64,000 bases of DNA from Mycobacterium aquaticum. GTDB lineage: Bacteria > Actinomycetota > Actinomycetes > Mycobacteriales > Mycobacteriaceae. Location: the NCBI RefSeq assembly GCF_002086485.1, contig NZ_MVHF01000040.1, positions 1-64,000 of the forward strand, read 5' to 3'. The notes beneath the pieces are model-generated. The model ran no database searches, was not told where the DNA came from, and was given only the letters and a program-made list of their open reading frames with translations. Within the stretch, counting starts at the first letter, position 1; each line of letters starts with the position of its first letter. Made by a program: the position numbers and the translations under genes. Shown here one piece after another: positions 51,281 to 59,166 of the stretch.

Positions 51281-52135
51281 CTACCGCGCCGCCTGAGCCC
51301 GGGCCCGGCCACGCAACCGGGACTGCGCGAACCCGATGACGTCGTAATAGTGCGTGGGAGCGATGCGGGCGAGCGCGTCGAACACATAGGCGTCGGGCCC
51401 CACCAGGATTCGCGCCTTGCCTGCCTCGACACCCCGGTGGATGATCTCGGCCGCCTTCACCGGTTGAGTCAGGGTGATCGCGGCGAACTCGTCGGCCATC
51501 TGAGATTGGCTGCGGCCCCGGCCTTCCGGGTCCTTGCGGAAGCGCGCGTTGCGCACGATGTTGGTGTTGATGCCACCTGGATGCACGTTGACGGCCGACA
51601 CCCCGGTGCCGCGCAGCTCCTGGCGCAACGCGTCGGTGAACCCGCGAACCGCGAATTTGGCCGAGCAGTATGCACTTTGACTCGGCATCCCGACCAGCCC
51701 GAACACACTGGAGGTGTTGACGATGACGCCTTCATCCTGCTTGGCCAGGATCGGCAGGAACGCCCGTGTGCCGTTGACCACGCCGTGGAAGTTGATGTCC
51801 CACAGCCATTGATCGTCTTCGGGCACCGCGTCGAGCACATTGGACGCGACCGCGACGCCTGCGTTGTTGAACACCGCACCCAGGGGCTGTGGCGCCCAGT
51901 CGGCCACCTCGTCGGCGAACGCGCGCTGATCGGCGGCGTCGCGCACGTCGAGCACCCGGGTCAGCACCGGACCGGCCAGGCTCGCTTCGGTCTCCTTGAG
52001 GCCCAGCTCGTCGACATCGGCGATCGCGACGGGGCAGGAATGCGCCGAAAGACGTTGGGCCAGGGCCCGTCCGATGCCGGAGGCGGCTCCCGTGATGACG
52101 ACCGTGCGGCCGCTGATGGTTCGACGCTTGCTCAC
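51281..52135 (-). CDS. Short-chain dehydrogenase/reductase
   Basis: The product has 284 residues. Classical SDR motifs are present: TVVITGAASGIGRALAQRL (cofactor), NNAGVAVASN, the serine in NTSSVFGLVG and YCSAKFAVRG (YxxxK). PVAIADVDE after the second strand, with an acidic residue, favours NAD(H). GTG 52135 was chosen because AAGGAG lies 5 nt upstream and it overlaps the hydrolase stop (GTGA). It is the third gene of the P450 operon, so it probably oxidises an alcohol made by P450 hydroxylation. That role is inferred. Confidence 0.85.
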   Translation of the reverse strand: MSKRRTISGRTVVITGAASGIGRALAQRLSAHSCPVAIADVDELGLKETEASLAGPVLTRVLDVRDAADQRAFADEVADWAPQPLGAVFNNAGVAVASNVLDAVPEDDQWLWDINFHGVVNGTRAFLPILAKQDEGVIVNTSSVFGLVGMPSQSAYCSAKFAVRGFTDALRQELRGTGVSAVNVHPGGINTNIVRNARFRKDPEGRGRSQSQMADEFAAITLTQPVKAAEIIHRGVEAGKARILVGPDAYVFDALARIAPTHYYDVIGFAQSRLRGRARAQAAR

Positions 52136-53016
52136 AGATGCTCCTTGGTGTGTTTGGTGATGAGGTCCGCCAGCTGGTTCCAAGCCCCACGGGGCAGGTC
52201 GTGGCCCATGCCGACGATGGTCTCCAGCCGAGCGCCCGGGATCGCCCTGGCGGTAGCCGCGCCACCGGTGGGATGCACCATGCGGTCGCGGTCCCCGTGG
52301 ATCACCAGTGTCGGAACGTCGATCTGCGCCAGTTCGGCGGTGCGGTCACCGGAGGCGAAGACGGCCGCGAGCTGGCGCGGCGTTCCCGCGGCCGACCGAT
52401 CGCGATCCCAGTCGGCGCCGGCCTTCTCACGCACCCAGTCCTCATCGAACGGAAAGCCGTGCGATCCGATGTGCCGGAAGATCTTGACCGCGGCCTCGAC
52501 GGCCTCGGCGCGGGTGCGGGCGGGACGCCGGGTCGCCATCCGATACCAGGTCGACGGCGCAGGTCTGCCGATGCGGGGTGCGCCGGTGTTCGACATGATC
52601 GAGGTCAGCGTCCGCACCCGGCCGGGATAATGCGCGGTGACGGTCTGGGCGATCATGCCGCCCATCGACACGCCGACCAGATGCACGTCCGAGAAGCCAA
52701 GGGTATCCAGCAGCCCCACGGTGTCACGCGCCATGTCGCCGAGGTGATACTGCTTGGGATCGTTACCACCCCTGATGATGGCCAAGGGCCCCGGCGGCCG
52801 GAACGACATGTGGGTGGAACGCCCGACGTCGCGATTGTCGAAGCGCGTCACGTGGTAGCCCCGCGCGACCAGCTCGGCGACCAAACCGTCCGGCCAGGAA
52901 TGCAACTGCTGTCCCAGCCCGGCGATCAGCACGATGGGCGGGTCGGCCGGGTCACCGAACTGCTCGTAGCACAAGGAGATTCCGCGACCGACGTCGACGA
53001 TGTGCTGATCGGTCAT
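52132..53016 (-). CDS. Alpha/beta hydrolase (LipG-like)
   Basis: The product has 294 residues. The nucleophile is in LVGVSMGGMIAQTV, the acid in VIHGDRDRMVHP and the histidine in VGMGHDLPRGAW. The opening block GISLCYEQFGDPADPPIVLI and FDNRDVGRS match actinobacterial LipG-type hydrolases. ATG 53016 overlaps the P450 stop (ATGA), as the SDR start overlaps its stop, so these three genes form one operon. It may hydrolyse an ester or lactone product of the P450. Confidence 0.85.
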   Translation of the reverse strand: MTDQHIVDVGRGISLCYEQFGDPADPPIVLIAGLGQQLHSWPDGLVAELVARGYHVTRFDNRDVGRSTHMSFRPPGPLAIIRGGNDPKQYHLGDMARDTVGLLDTLGFSDVHLVGVSMGGMIAQTVTAHYPGRVRTLTSIMSNTGAPRIGRPAPSTWYRMATRRPARTRAEAVEAAVKIFRHIGSHGFPFDEDWVREKAGADWDRDRSAAGTPRQLAAVFASGDRTAELAQIDVPTLVIHGDRDRMVHPTGGAATARAIPGARLETIVGMGHDLPRGAWNQLADLITKHTKEHL

Positions 53017-54365
53017 GCCGACACCCGCTCGGCCACGACAGGCGCATGAACGACGGGCGTTCGCGGATATACCACAGCCCGCCCGCCGTCACCGGGCGCG
53101 ATCGCCACCCCCCGGGAATGCCTGCGCTCCCCCGCGGAATAGGTTGTGCCGAACTCGAATTCCCGCAGCAGCGTGGCCAGCGTCACGTTCATCTCCATGT
53201 TGGCGAAGGCAGCACCGATGCACCGCCGAATCCCGCCGCCGTACGGGATCCAGGTGTAGGTGTCCGGCGTGGCACCCAGGAACCGGTCAGGATCGAACGT
53301 TGCCGGGTCGGTGAAATTGCGCTCCGATTCGTGCGATGCCGCGATACCCACGATGACCGCCGTCCCTTCGGGAATCACCCACTGCCCCAGCTTGATTCGA
53401 TCGCGCGTCACGCGCACGGTGGCCTCGATGACGGGGCGGGTACGCTGCACCTCCCAGATGGTGGCCTGCCGCAGCTCCGAACCGCCTGCGTCGGCTTCCG
53501 CGGTCAGCCGGGACAGCAACCGGGGGTGACGGCGTAGCCGCTCGATGGTCCAGGCCAGCGTGGTGGCCGTGGTCTCATGGCCCGCTGTCAGCAGGGTCAG
53601 CAGTTCGTCGGCGACGTGACTGTCGCTGATCGCCGAACCGTCCTCGTAGCGGGCGTGCAACATCAGCGCCAGGACGTCGTTGCGGTCAGCGAAATCCGGG
53701 TCCGACCGGGCCTCGGCGATCAGGTCCGCGATGATCTCGTTGTAACGGCGCCGGGATCGTTGCACCCGCCCCCACGGACTCCACGGCCCGAAGTCGCGGC
53801 GCAGCCGCGGCGGCATCACCACCATGCGCGAAGCCAGCGGCACCATCGGCGGAAGCAGTTCCCGCAGCTCGTCCAGCGCCGCGCCCCGGGCGCCGAACAC
53901 GGCACGCAGGATCGCGTTGAGCGTGATCCGCATCATCGGCTCCAACGTCTCGAATTCGATACCGGTGGGCCAGCCGGCGATCTCTCGGCGCACCTCCTCC
54001 TCGACGATGGCCTCGTAGCCGCCCATCCGCTTGCCGTGAAAGGCCGGCACCAGCAGCTTGCGGCGCTGCAGATGGGCCGGGCCGTCGAGGCTGAACGTGG
54101 AGCCGGGGCCCAGCACCGCCCCGAGATTCGACGCGCGGTGTACCAGGTCCCCGCTGGTGGTGAACAGGTCCTTGACCAAGGCCCTGTCGCTGAGCACCAC
54201 GGTCCTGCCGAAAATCGGCAGATCGATGGTGTAGGCGCCGTCATACCGGCGGGCCAGGATGGTGATCACCCGGTGCCGCAAGGCCAGGAACGCCATACCG
54301 AGCGCGATCTTCGGGATCCGTGGACCCGGCGGCAAGCGCACCGGATCAGTCGTTGCTTCCCCCAT
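53013..54365 (-). CDS. Cytochrome P450
   Basis: The product has 450 residues. The I-helix motif is LTAGHETTATTLAW, the K-helix ExxR appears as EVQR, and the heme loop is YGGGIRRCIGAAFANME with Cys382. It lacks an N-terminal membrane anchor, as usual for bacterial P450s, and opens with a proline-rich PPGPRIPK. It resembles the CYP110/CYP138-like group; substrate is unknown. AAGGAGG is 6 nt before ATG 54365. The promoter region contains an array of GGTAC half-sites. Confidence 0.9.
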   Translation of the reverse strand: MGEATTDPVRLPPGPRIPKIALGMAFLALRHRVITILARRYDGAYTIDLPIFGRTVVLSDRALVKDLFTTSGDLVHRASNLGAVLGPGSTFSLDGPAHLQRRKLLVPAFHGKRMGGYEAIVEEEVRREIAGWPTGIEFETLEPMMRITLNAILRAVFGARGAALDELRELLPPMVPLASRMVVMPPRLRRDFGPWSPWGRVQRSRRRYNEIIADLIAEARSDPDFADRNDVLALMLHARYEDGSAISDSHVADELLTLLTAGHETTATTLAWTIERLRRHPRLLSRLTAEADAGGSELRQATIWEVQRTRPVIEATVRVTRDRIKLGQWVIPEGTAVIVGIAASHESERNFTDPATFDPDRFLGATPDTYTWIPYGGGIRRCIGAAFANMEMNVTLATLLREFEFGTTYSAGERRHSRGVAIAPGDGGRAVVYPRTPVVHAPVVAERVSA

Positions 54366-54378
54366 GCCGAACCTCCTT

Positions 54379-54417
54379 GGTACTGCGAAGTACCGATTAC
54401 GGTACGCGTCGGTACCG
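54379..54417. promoter_or_regulatory. GGTAC half-site array upstream of the P450 operon
   Basis: GGTACT-GCGA-AGTACC (54379-54394) is a perfect inverted repeat; it overlaps a second one, GTACCG-ATTA-CGGTAC (54390-54405), and a further CGGTACCG follows (54410-54417). Overlapping sites with regular spacing suggest cooperative binding of a TetR-type repressor. No such gene is adjacent. Confidence 0.55.
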
Positions 54418-54452
54418 CGGGAGGCAAGGGACGGGGTGCTGCGGTCCACCCG

Positions 54453-54510
54453 CGAGCAGACGCAGAGTCGCACATTCGACCTGCAAACCGTGCGACTCTC
54501 CGTCTGCTCG
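54453..54510. repeat. Long hairpin element downstream of the IclR gene, probable terminator
   Basis: Arms of 21 bp (54453-54473 and 54490-54510) are inverted with a single mismatch around a 16-nt loop. The outer part, CGAGCAGACG, is the same as in the hairpin at 21274-21330, while the inner part (AGTCGCAC) differs. It lies 25 nt beyond the IclR stop on the minus strand, like the first one relative to fadB. Confidence 0.65.
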
Positions 54511-54534
54511 GCAGCGAATTCCTCAGGCGGGGAA

Positions 54535-55320
54535 CTAGCGGGCGGGCAGCTTCAGGGCCAACTCGCGGGCGGCCGCGGTCAACTCGGGCACCATCGCGAC
54601 TAGGTCATCGCGCGAGAGCCGAAATGACGGGCCCGCCACCGAGATCGAGGCGATGGCCACGCCATCGGCGCCGAGCACCGGGACACCCACCGCGCCGATG
54701 CCCTGCTCATGCTCTTCGTCGGCGACGGCGTAGCCGCCGGCATGCACGCGGGCAATCTCCGCGGCGAAGACCTCCCGATCGGTGATGGTGTTGGGCCCGA
54801 GCTTGGGTAGCTCGAGCGTCGCGACCAACTCCGCAGACTGCGCGCGCGGCGCGTACGCCACCAGCACCTTGCCCATGGCCGTGCAATGCAGCGGTCCGCG
54901 CGTGCCCGGCTCACCGATCACATTGATCTGCCGTGGCCCGTGGATGTGGTGCAGGTACAGCTGGTTGGTGCCGTCGAGCACCGACATCAGCGTCGACTCC
55001 TTGGTCTCGGCGGCCAGCCGCCGCAGCACCGGAAGCGCCACTCCGTCGTAACCACGCGCCTCCGAAACTCGTTGCGCCAGCGCGAAAACCGTCAGACCGA
55101 CCCGGTATCGCTTGGACTGCTCGTCGCATTCGACATAGCCTTCCCGGGCCAGCGTGGCGACCAGGCGGTGCACCGTGGAGAGCGGAAAGCCCGTCTCCCG
55201 GGCCAGCTCCGTCAGCGTCCGGCCGTCGAGCGGACCGGCCCCGATCGCACGCATGACGCACAGCGCTTTGCCCACCATGTCGGTGCGGCTGACGGGTTGA
55301 TCATTCGCGGCGCTCGTCAC
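54535..55320 (-). CDS. IclR-family transcriptional regulator
   Basis: The product has 261 residues. The winged helix reads RTLTELARETGFPLSTVHRL, followed by VATLAREGYVECDEQSKRYR. The C-terminal ligand domain has RGPLHCTAMGKVLVAY and the ADEEHEQGIGAVGVPVLG segment. GTG 55320 is preceded by TAGAGT 6 nt upstream and no ribosome site, so it is likely leaderless. It is divergent from the sugar operon; the gap holds two 33-bp repeats that are probably its operators. Confidence 0.88.
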   Translation of the reverse strand: MTSAANDQPVSRTDMVGKALCVMRAIGAGPLDGRTLTELARETGFPLSTVHRLVATLAREGYVECDEQSKRYRVGLTVFALAQRVSEARGYDGVALPVLRRLAAETKESTLMSVLDGTNQLYLHHIHGPRQINVIGEPGTRGPLHCTAMGKVLVAYAPRAQSAELVATLELPKLGPNTITDREVFAAEIARVHAGGYAVADEEHEQGIGAVGVPVLGADGVAIASISVAGPSFRLSRDDLVAMVPELTAAARELALKLPAR

Positions 55321-55326
55321 GCGGCA

Positions 55327-55332
55327 ACTCTA
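55327..55332 (-). promoter_or_regulatory. Putative leaderless -10 box of the IclR gene
   Basis: TAGAGT (TANNNT) on the minus strand is followed by 6 nt and GTG 55320. The first 33-bp operator module begins 18 bp upstream, so autoregulation is plausible. Confidence 0.45.
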
Positions 55333-55350
55333 GCACCAGTTATTCCGCTA

Positions 55351-55383
55351 TATGGAAGCATCATCCGTATTTCGGAAGACATA
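55351..55383. promoter_or_regulatory. IclR operator module 1
   Basis: This 33-bp unit has TATGGAAGC at its left end and GGAAGACATA at its right end, with ATCCGTATTTC between. It matches module 2 (55424-55456) at 26 of 33 positions with identical spacing. It lies next to the IclR promoter. A possible -35 (TTGACG, 55385-55390) for the transporter operon follows directly. Confidence 0.6.
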
Positions 55384-55423
55384 CTTGACGTGGATCACAA
55401 CTTTCTGCCAGTGTGTTCTGTGT

Positions 55424-55456
55424 TATGGAAGCTACTTCCATATAGTGGAAGACATA
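55424..55456. promoter_or_regulatory. IclR operator module 2
   Basis: The unit begins with the perfect inverted repeat TATGGAAG-CTA-CTTCCATA and ends with GGAAGACATA. It lies between the likely promoter and the GTG start at 55474. The modules repeat every 73 bp, about seven helical turns, which would suit looping between bound tetramers. Confidence 0.65.
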
Positions 55457-55473
55457 TGGGAAAGGGGTCCGCG

Positions 55474-56781
55474 GTGGCCGAAACCTCCAGCACGCCCGCC
55501 TCCAGCGGCGCAGTCATCGGCACCCAGCGCTGGTCGCGGCTGCTGCCGATCGTGTTCATCACCTACTCGCTGGCGTACCTCGATCGCTCGAACTTCTCCG
55601 TCGGCATCGCCGGCGGCATGAAGGAAGACCTGGCCATCTCCAGCGGTATCTCCGCACTCATCGGAGCCGCGTTCTTCTTGGGCTACTTCCTGTTCCAGAT
55701 ACCCGGCGCCATCTACGCCGAGCGCCGAAGCGTCAAGAACCTGATCTTCTGGTCCCTTATCCTGTGGGGTGTGCTCGCCACCGTGCAGGGCCTGCTGCAC
55801 AGCGCGGCGCTACTGATCATCGTGCGGTTCCTGATCGGTGTCGTCGAAGCTGCCGTGCTGCCAGCGATGGTGATCTTCCTGTCGCACTGGTTCACCAAAG
55901 CCGAACGCGGGCGGGCCAATACGTACCTGATCCTCGGCAATCCGGTCACCGTCCTGTGGCTCACGGCGGTCTCGGGCTACCTTATCGAGGCGACGTCGTG
56001 GCGCGGCATGTTCATCCTCGAAGGGCTGCCCGCGATCCTGTGGGCGTTCGTCTTCCGCAAGCTCGTACAAGACCGCCCCGAACAAGCCGCATGGCTCGGC
56101 GACACCGAGAAGCGCACCCTGCTCGACACTCTCGACGCCGAACAGCGCGGGTTCCAGAAGTCGACGGGCAGCTATCTGCAGGCGCTGCGCTCACGCAACG
56201 TGGTGCTGCTGAGCATCCAGTACTTCCTGTGGAGCCTCGGCATCTACGGTTTCGTGTTCTGGCTGCCGTCGATCGTCAAGCACGGAACCGGGCAGGGCAT
56301 CGGTTCGACGGGCCTGATCGCAGCGGTCCCGTACGCCTTCGCGGTGGTCGCCATGCTGCTCAATGGCCGGATCTCGGACAAGACCGGCCGCCGCGCACGC
56401 TGCGTGTGGCCGTGGTTGCTGGTCGGCGGCTTCGCGTTCTACGGCTCGTACGTCGCCGGCGACCACTTCTGGGTGGCCTTCGCACTGCTGGTGGTCGCGG
56501 GGGCATGCATGTATGCCCCGTACGGCCCATACTTCGCACACATCCCGGAACTACTCCCCCGCGATCAGGCCGCGCCGTCCATCGCGCTGGTCAACTCTCT
56601 CGGCGCGGTCGGCGGATTCGCGGGTAGCTACCTGGTCGGCTGGCTCAACGGGCTCACCAATTCCACCGACGCTTCGTTCCTGCTGATGGCGGCCTGCCTG
56701 CTGGTCGCGGCGGGCATCATGTTCCTGGTCAAGGCGCCGAAGCCGACCGCGGCCGCGACCGATCACCGGATCGCCGCATGA
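55474..56781 (+). CDS. MFS transporter, anion:cation symporter-like (sugar-acid importer)
   Basis: The product has 435 residues with 12 predicted membrane segments. LAYLDRSNFSVGIAGGMKED near the N-terminus is diagnostic of the ACS family, which includes glucarate, galactonate and tartrate transporters; IYAERRSVKNLIFWSLILWG and the central RRARCVWPWLLVGG fit as well. GTG 55474 was chosen because AAAGGGG lies 6 nt upstream; the ATG at 55456 is in the operator repeat. It is the first gene of the operon, so the imported compound is probably an organic acid such as a sugar acid. Confidence 0.85.
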   Translation: MAETSSTPASSGAVIGTQRWSRLLPIVFITYSLAYLDRSNFSVGIAGGMKEDLAISSGISALIGAAFFLGYFLFQIPGAIYAERRSVKNLIFWSLILWGVLATVQGLLHSAALLIIVRFLIGVVEAAVLPAMVIFLSHWFTKAERGRANTYLILGNPVTVLWLTAVSGYLIEATSWRGMFILEGLPAILWAFVFRKLVQDRPEQAAWLGDTEKRTLLDTLDAEQRGFQKSTGSYLQALRSRNVVLLSIQYFLWSLGIYGFVFWLPSIVKHGTGQGIGSTGLIAAVPYAFAVVAMLLNGRISDKTGRRARCVWPWLLVGGFAFYGSYVAGDHFWVAFALLVVAGACMYAPYGPYFAHIPELLPRDQAAPSIALVNSLGAVGGFAGSYLVGWLNGLTNSTDASFLLMAACLLVAAGIMFLVKAPKPTAAATDHRIAA

Positions 56782-57548
56782 CCGGGCGCAGGATCGCCCG
56801 CATCGCCCACCCCGGCGGTGTCCACCACGCCACGGTCGAGCCCGACGGCTACGCGCTCATCGCTGACCCGTTCGCAAAGCACCTGCGCCACAACGGAATC
56901 GTGGTGCCGACGCGTGATGCTCGGCTGCTGGCCCCGGTCGCACCGCGCACCGTGGTCGGCATGGCACACAACACCGGGCCGACCGACCGGCAGCTGCCGC
57001 CGCAGGCGTTCCTCAAGCCGGTCACCACGGTCACCGGGCCCGGTGCGCCGATCCCGCTGCCGACGGGGATCGGCCGGGTCGACGCCGAGGCGGAGCTGGC
57101 GGTCGTGATCGGCTGCACCGCAACTCGACTGACCTTGTCCAACGCCGCAGAGCACATCCTCGGCGTCACGATCGCCAACGACGTCACCGCTCGCGATCTG
57201 CAACAGAGCGACCCATTGTGGTTTGCCGCCAAGAGTTTTGACGCGTGGACACCGCTCGGGCCGTGGATCGCCACCGGCCTCGACCCGGACGATCTGGCGA
57301 TCGGCCTGCAGGTGGACGACGTCGACCTTCAGGCCGCAGGCACCGCCGACCTGGCCCGGTCGGTGCTCGAATGCCTGGTCTACGTCACCAGCGTGCTGAC
57401 GTTGCACCCCGGCGATGTGGTGCTGACGGGAGCACCGGGCGCCAGCGCCGCCATCACCGTGGGATCGACAGTCGTCGCAGCCATTGCCGGTGTCGGCGAA
57501 CTTCAGAACCCGGTCACGGCGACCGACGATCAGCGAGAGGTGGCCTGA
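56778..57548 (+). CDS. Fumarylacetoacetate hydrolase-family protein
   Basis: The product has 256 residues. The metal ligands are visible as Glu104 and Glu106 in RVDAEAELAVVIG and Asp135 in IANDVTARDLQ; Lys152 and Asp155 in AKSFDAWTPLGPWI complete the active-site pattern. Members act as acylpyruvate hydrolases, hydratases, decarboxylases or dehydratases on oxo-acids. It overlaps the transporter stop by ATGA and precedes the kinase. It may process a 2-oxo acid derived from the imported compound; the exact reaction is open. Confidence 0.82.
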   Translation: MTGRRIARIAHPGGVHHATVEPDGYALIADPFAKHLRHNGIVVPTRDARLLAPVAPRTVVGMAHNTGPTDRQLPPQAFLKPVTTVTGPGAPIPLPTGIGRVDAEAELAVVIGCTATRLTLSNAAEHILGVTIANDVTARDLQQSDPLWFAAKSFDAWTPLGPWIATGLDPDDLAIGLQVDDVDLQAAGTADLARSVLECLVYVTSVLTLHPGDVVLTGAPGASAAITVGSTVVAAIAGVGELQNPVTATDDQREVA

Positions 57549-58540
57549 TGAACCGACATACGCTCGACGCGGTCACCTTCGGCGAGATGATGGGCATGTT
57601 CATGGCCACCTCGCCCGGCCCGTTGCATCGCGTGCGCGGCTACGAGCTGGCGTTGGCCGGTGCGGAAGCCAACGTCGCGACCGGGCTGGCCAGACTCGGA
57701 CACCGGGTCGGCTGGGTCGGGCGAGTCGGGGCCGACCCCATCGGCCAGTTCGCCGTCGAGCAACTCGCCGCCGAAGGCGTCGACGTGTCACAAATCGGCG
57801 TCGACGACACCGCACCCACGGGATCGCAGCTCAAAAGCCTGGCCCAGGGCGGTGATCCAGAGGTGGTGTACTTCCGGAAGAACTCGGCAGGCAGCCGGTT
57901 GGCGCCGAGCGAAGCCACCGACATCTACCTGTCCGGCGCGCGGCACCTGCACCTCACCGGCATTCCGCTGGCCCTCTCGAAGAGCACCCGCGCGTTCGCG
58001 TTCCACGCCGTCGACGTGGCCCGCAAGGCCGGCGCCACGATCTCGTTCGACCCCAATCTCCGCCCGGCACTGTGGGATTCGCAGGCGGAGATGACAGCGG
58101 TGATCAACGACATGGCCCGCCGGTGCGACTGGGTCATGCCTGGGTTGACAGAAGGGGTATTGCTCACCGGGGCCGCGACTGCCACCGGGGTGGCCGAACA
58201 TTATCTGCGGCAAGGGGTTTCCCGCGTCGTCATCAAGGACGGAAGCCGTGGATCGGCCCTCCACACCCACGACGGCGTGTGGCGTCGCCCCGTGTTTCCG
58301 GTCACCGTGGTCGACACCGTCGGCGCCGGTGACGGTTTCGCGGCCGGCTTGATCAGCGCCCACCTCGACGGCCTGGCGCCCGCAGCCGCACTGGCGCGGG
58401 CCAGCGCCGTCGGCGCCTTGGCCACCACCTCCCCCGGCGACAAGGACGGATTGCCGACCCGCACCGCGCTCCAGGCATTCCTCGCCGCCGCCCGACCACA
58501 CTGCGAACCCGCCCGACGAAAAGGAAGCGTTTCCGCATGA
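57548..58540 (+). CDS. PfkB-family sugar kinase (KdgK-like)
   Basis: The product has 330 residues. It starts VTFGEMMGMFMATSPGPLHR and has the PfkB signature 1 region AGAEANVATGLARLGHRVGW and the catalytic aspartate in DTVGAGDGFAAGLI (Asp262). The EMM-x-F opening and the FRKNSAGSRLAP segment are like 2-keto-3-deoxygluconate kinases. ATP-dependent phosphorylation of a sugar or keto-sugar acid at its terminal hydroxyl is expected. Its start overlaps the FAH stop (TGATG) and its stop overlaps the HPS start (ATGA). Confidence 0.85.
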   Translation: MNRHTLDAVTFGEMMGMFMATSPGPLHRVRGYELALAGAEANVATGLARLGHRVGWVGRVGADPIGQFAVEQLAAEGVDVSQIGVDDTAPTGSQLKSLAQGGDPEVVYFRKNSAGSRLAPSEATDIYLSGARHLHLTGIPLALSKSTRAFAFHAVDVARKAGATISFDPNLRPALWDSQAEMTAVINDMARRCDWVMPGLTEGVLLTGAATATGVAEHYLRQGVSRVVIKDGSRGSALHTHDGVWRRPVFPVTVVDTVGAGDGFAAGLISAHLDGLAPAAALARASAVGALATTSPGDKDGLPTRTALQAFLAAARPHCEPARRKGSVSA

Positions 58541-59166
58541 AACTGCAGATAGCCCTGGACCGCATGCCCGCCGCGACGGCCCTCGACATCGCCGCAGCGG
58601 TGGCACCGCACGTCGACTGGATCGAAGTCGGCACCTCGATGATCAAGCGTGAGGGCGCGGCGTTTGTGGCCGCCGTAGCCGCCGCAACGGGTGACACCCC
58701 CGTGCTGGCGGATCTCAAGACCGCCGACGACGCGCGCTGGGAGCTGACGATGGCATATGACGCCGGTGCCGGGTCGGCGACCGTGCTGGGGCTGGCTCCG
58801 GCGACCACCATCGACACCGCTGTGCAGGTGGCCCAGGAGCGCGGCCGCGAACTCGTCGTCGATCTCATGGGGCTCGACGCCGCCGCACGCGCCGCGTTGG
58901 CCGACCGGTTGCCCGCCGAGGTCGTGCTGGCCGCGCACGTCAGCAAGGACGCACAAGGGCACGGCGTCAGTCCTCTCGCGCAGTTGGGGCCGTGGGCCGA
59001 CGGCCGCAGGGTCGCCGTGGCAGGCGGTCTCGGGGTCGCCGACATGCCTGCCCTTGCGGGTACCGACATCCGCGTGATCGTCGGCTCGGCCGTGACTTCC
59101 AGCCCGGATCCTTTGGCCGCGGTGCACGCGCTGCGCGCGGCAGCCGGGGCGGAGGTGGCGCGATGA
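58537..59166 (+). CDS. 3-hexulose-6-phosphate synthase-like protein (OMP decarboxylase superfamily)
   Basis: The product has 209 residues. It has the OMPDC-suprafamily barrel residues: Asp8 (IALDRM), Glu30 (WIEVGTSMIK), the DxKxxD motif at Asp59-Lys61-Asp64 (LADLKTADDA), Asp109 and His134 (LAAHVSKDAQ), and a C-terminal phosphate loop (VAGGLGVADMPAL, IVGSAVTSSPD). HPS condenses formaldehyde with ribulose-5-phosphate or runs in reverse; the sister enzyme KGPDC decarboxylates 3-keto-L-gulonate-6-phosphate. The lack of the KGPDC-type arginine near the end favours HPS, but either is possible. Confidence 0.8.
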   Translation: MKLQIALDRMPAATALDIAAAVAPHVDWIEVGTSMIKREGAAFVAAVAAATGDTPVLADLKTADDARWELTMAYDAGAGSATVLGLAPATTIDTAVQVAQERGRELVVDLMGLDAAARAALADRLPAEVVLAAHVSKDAQGHGVSPLAQLGPWADGRRVAVAGGLGVADMPALAGTDIRVIVGSAVTSSPDPLAAVHALRAAAGAEVAR

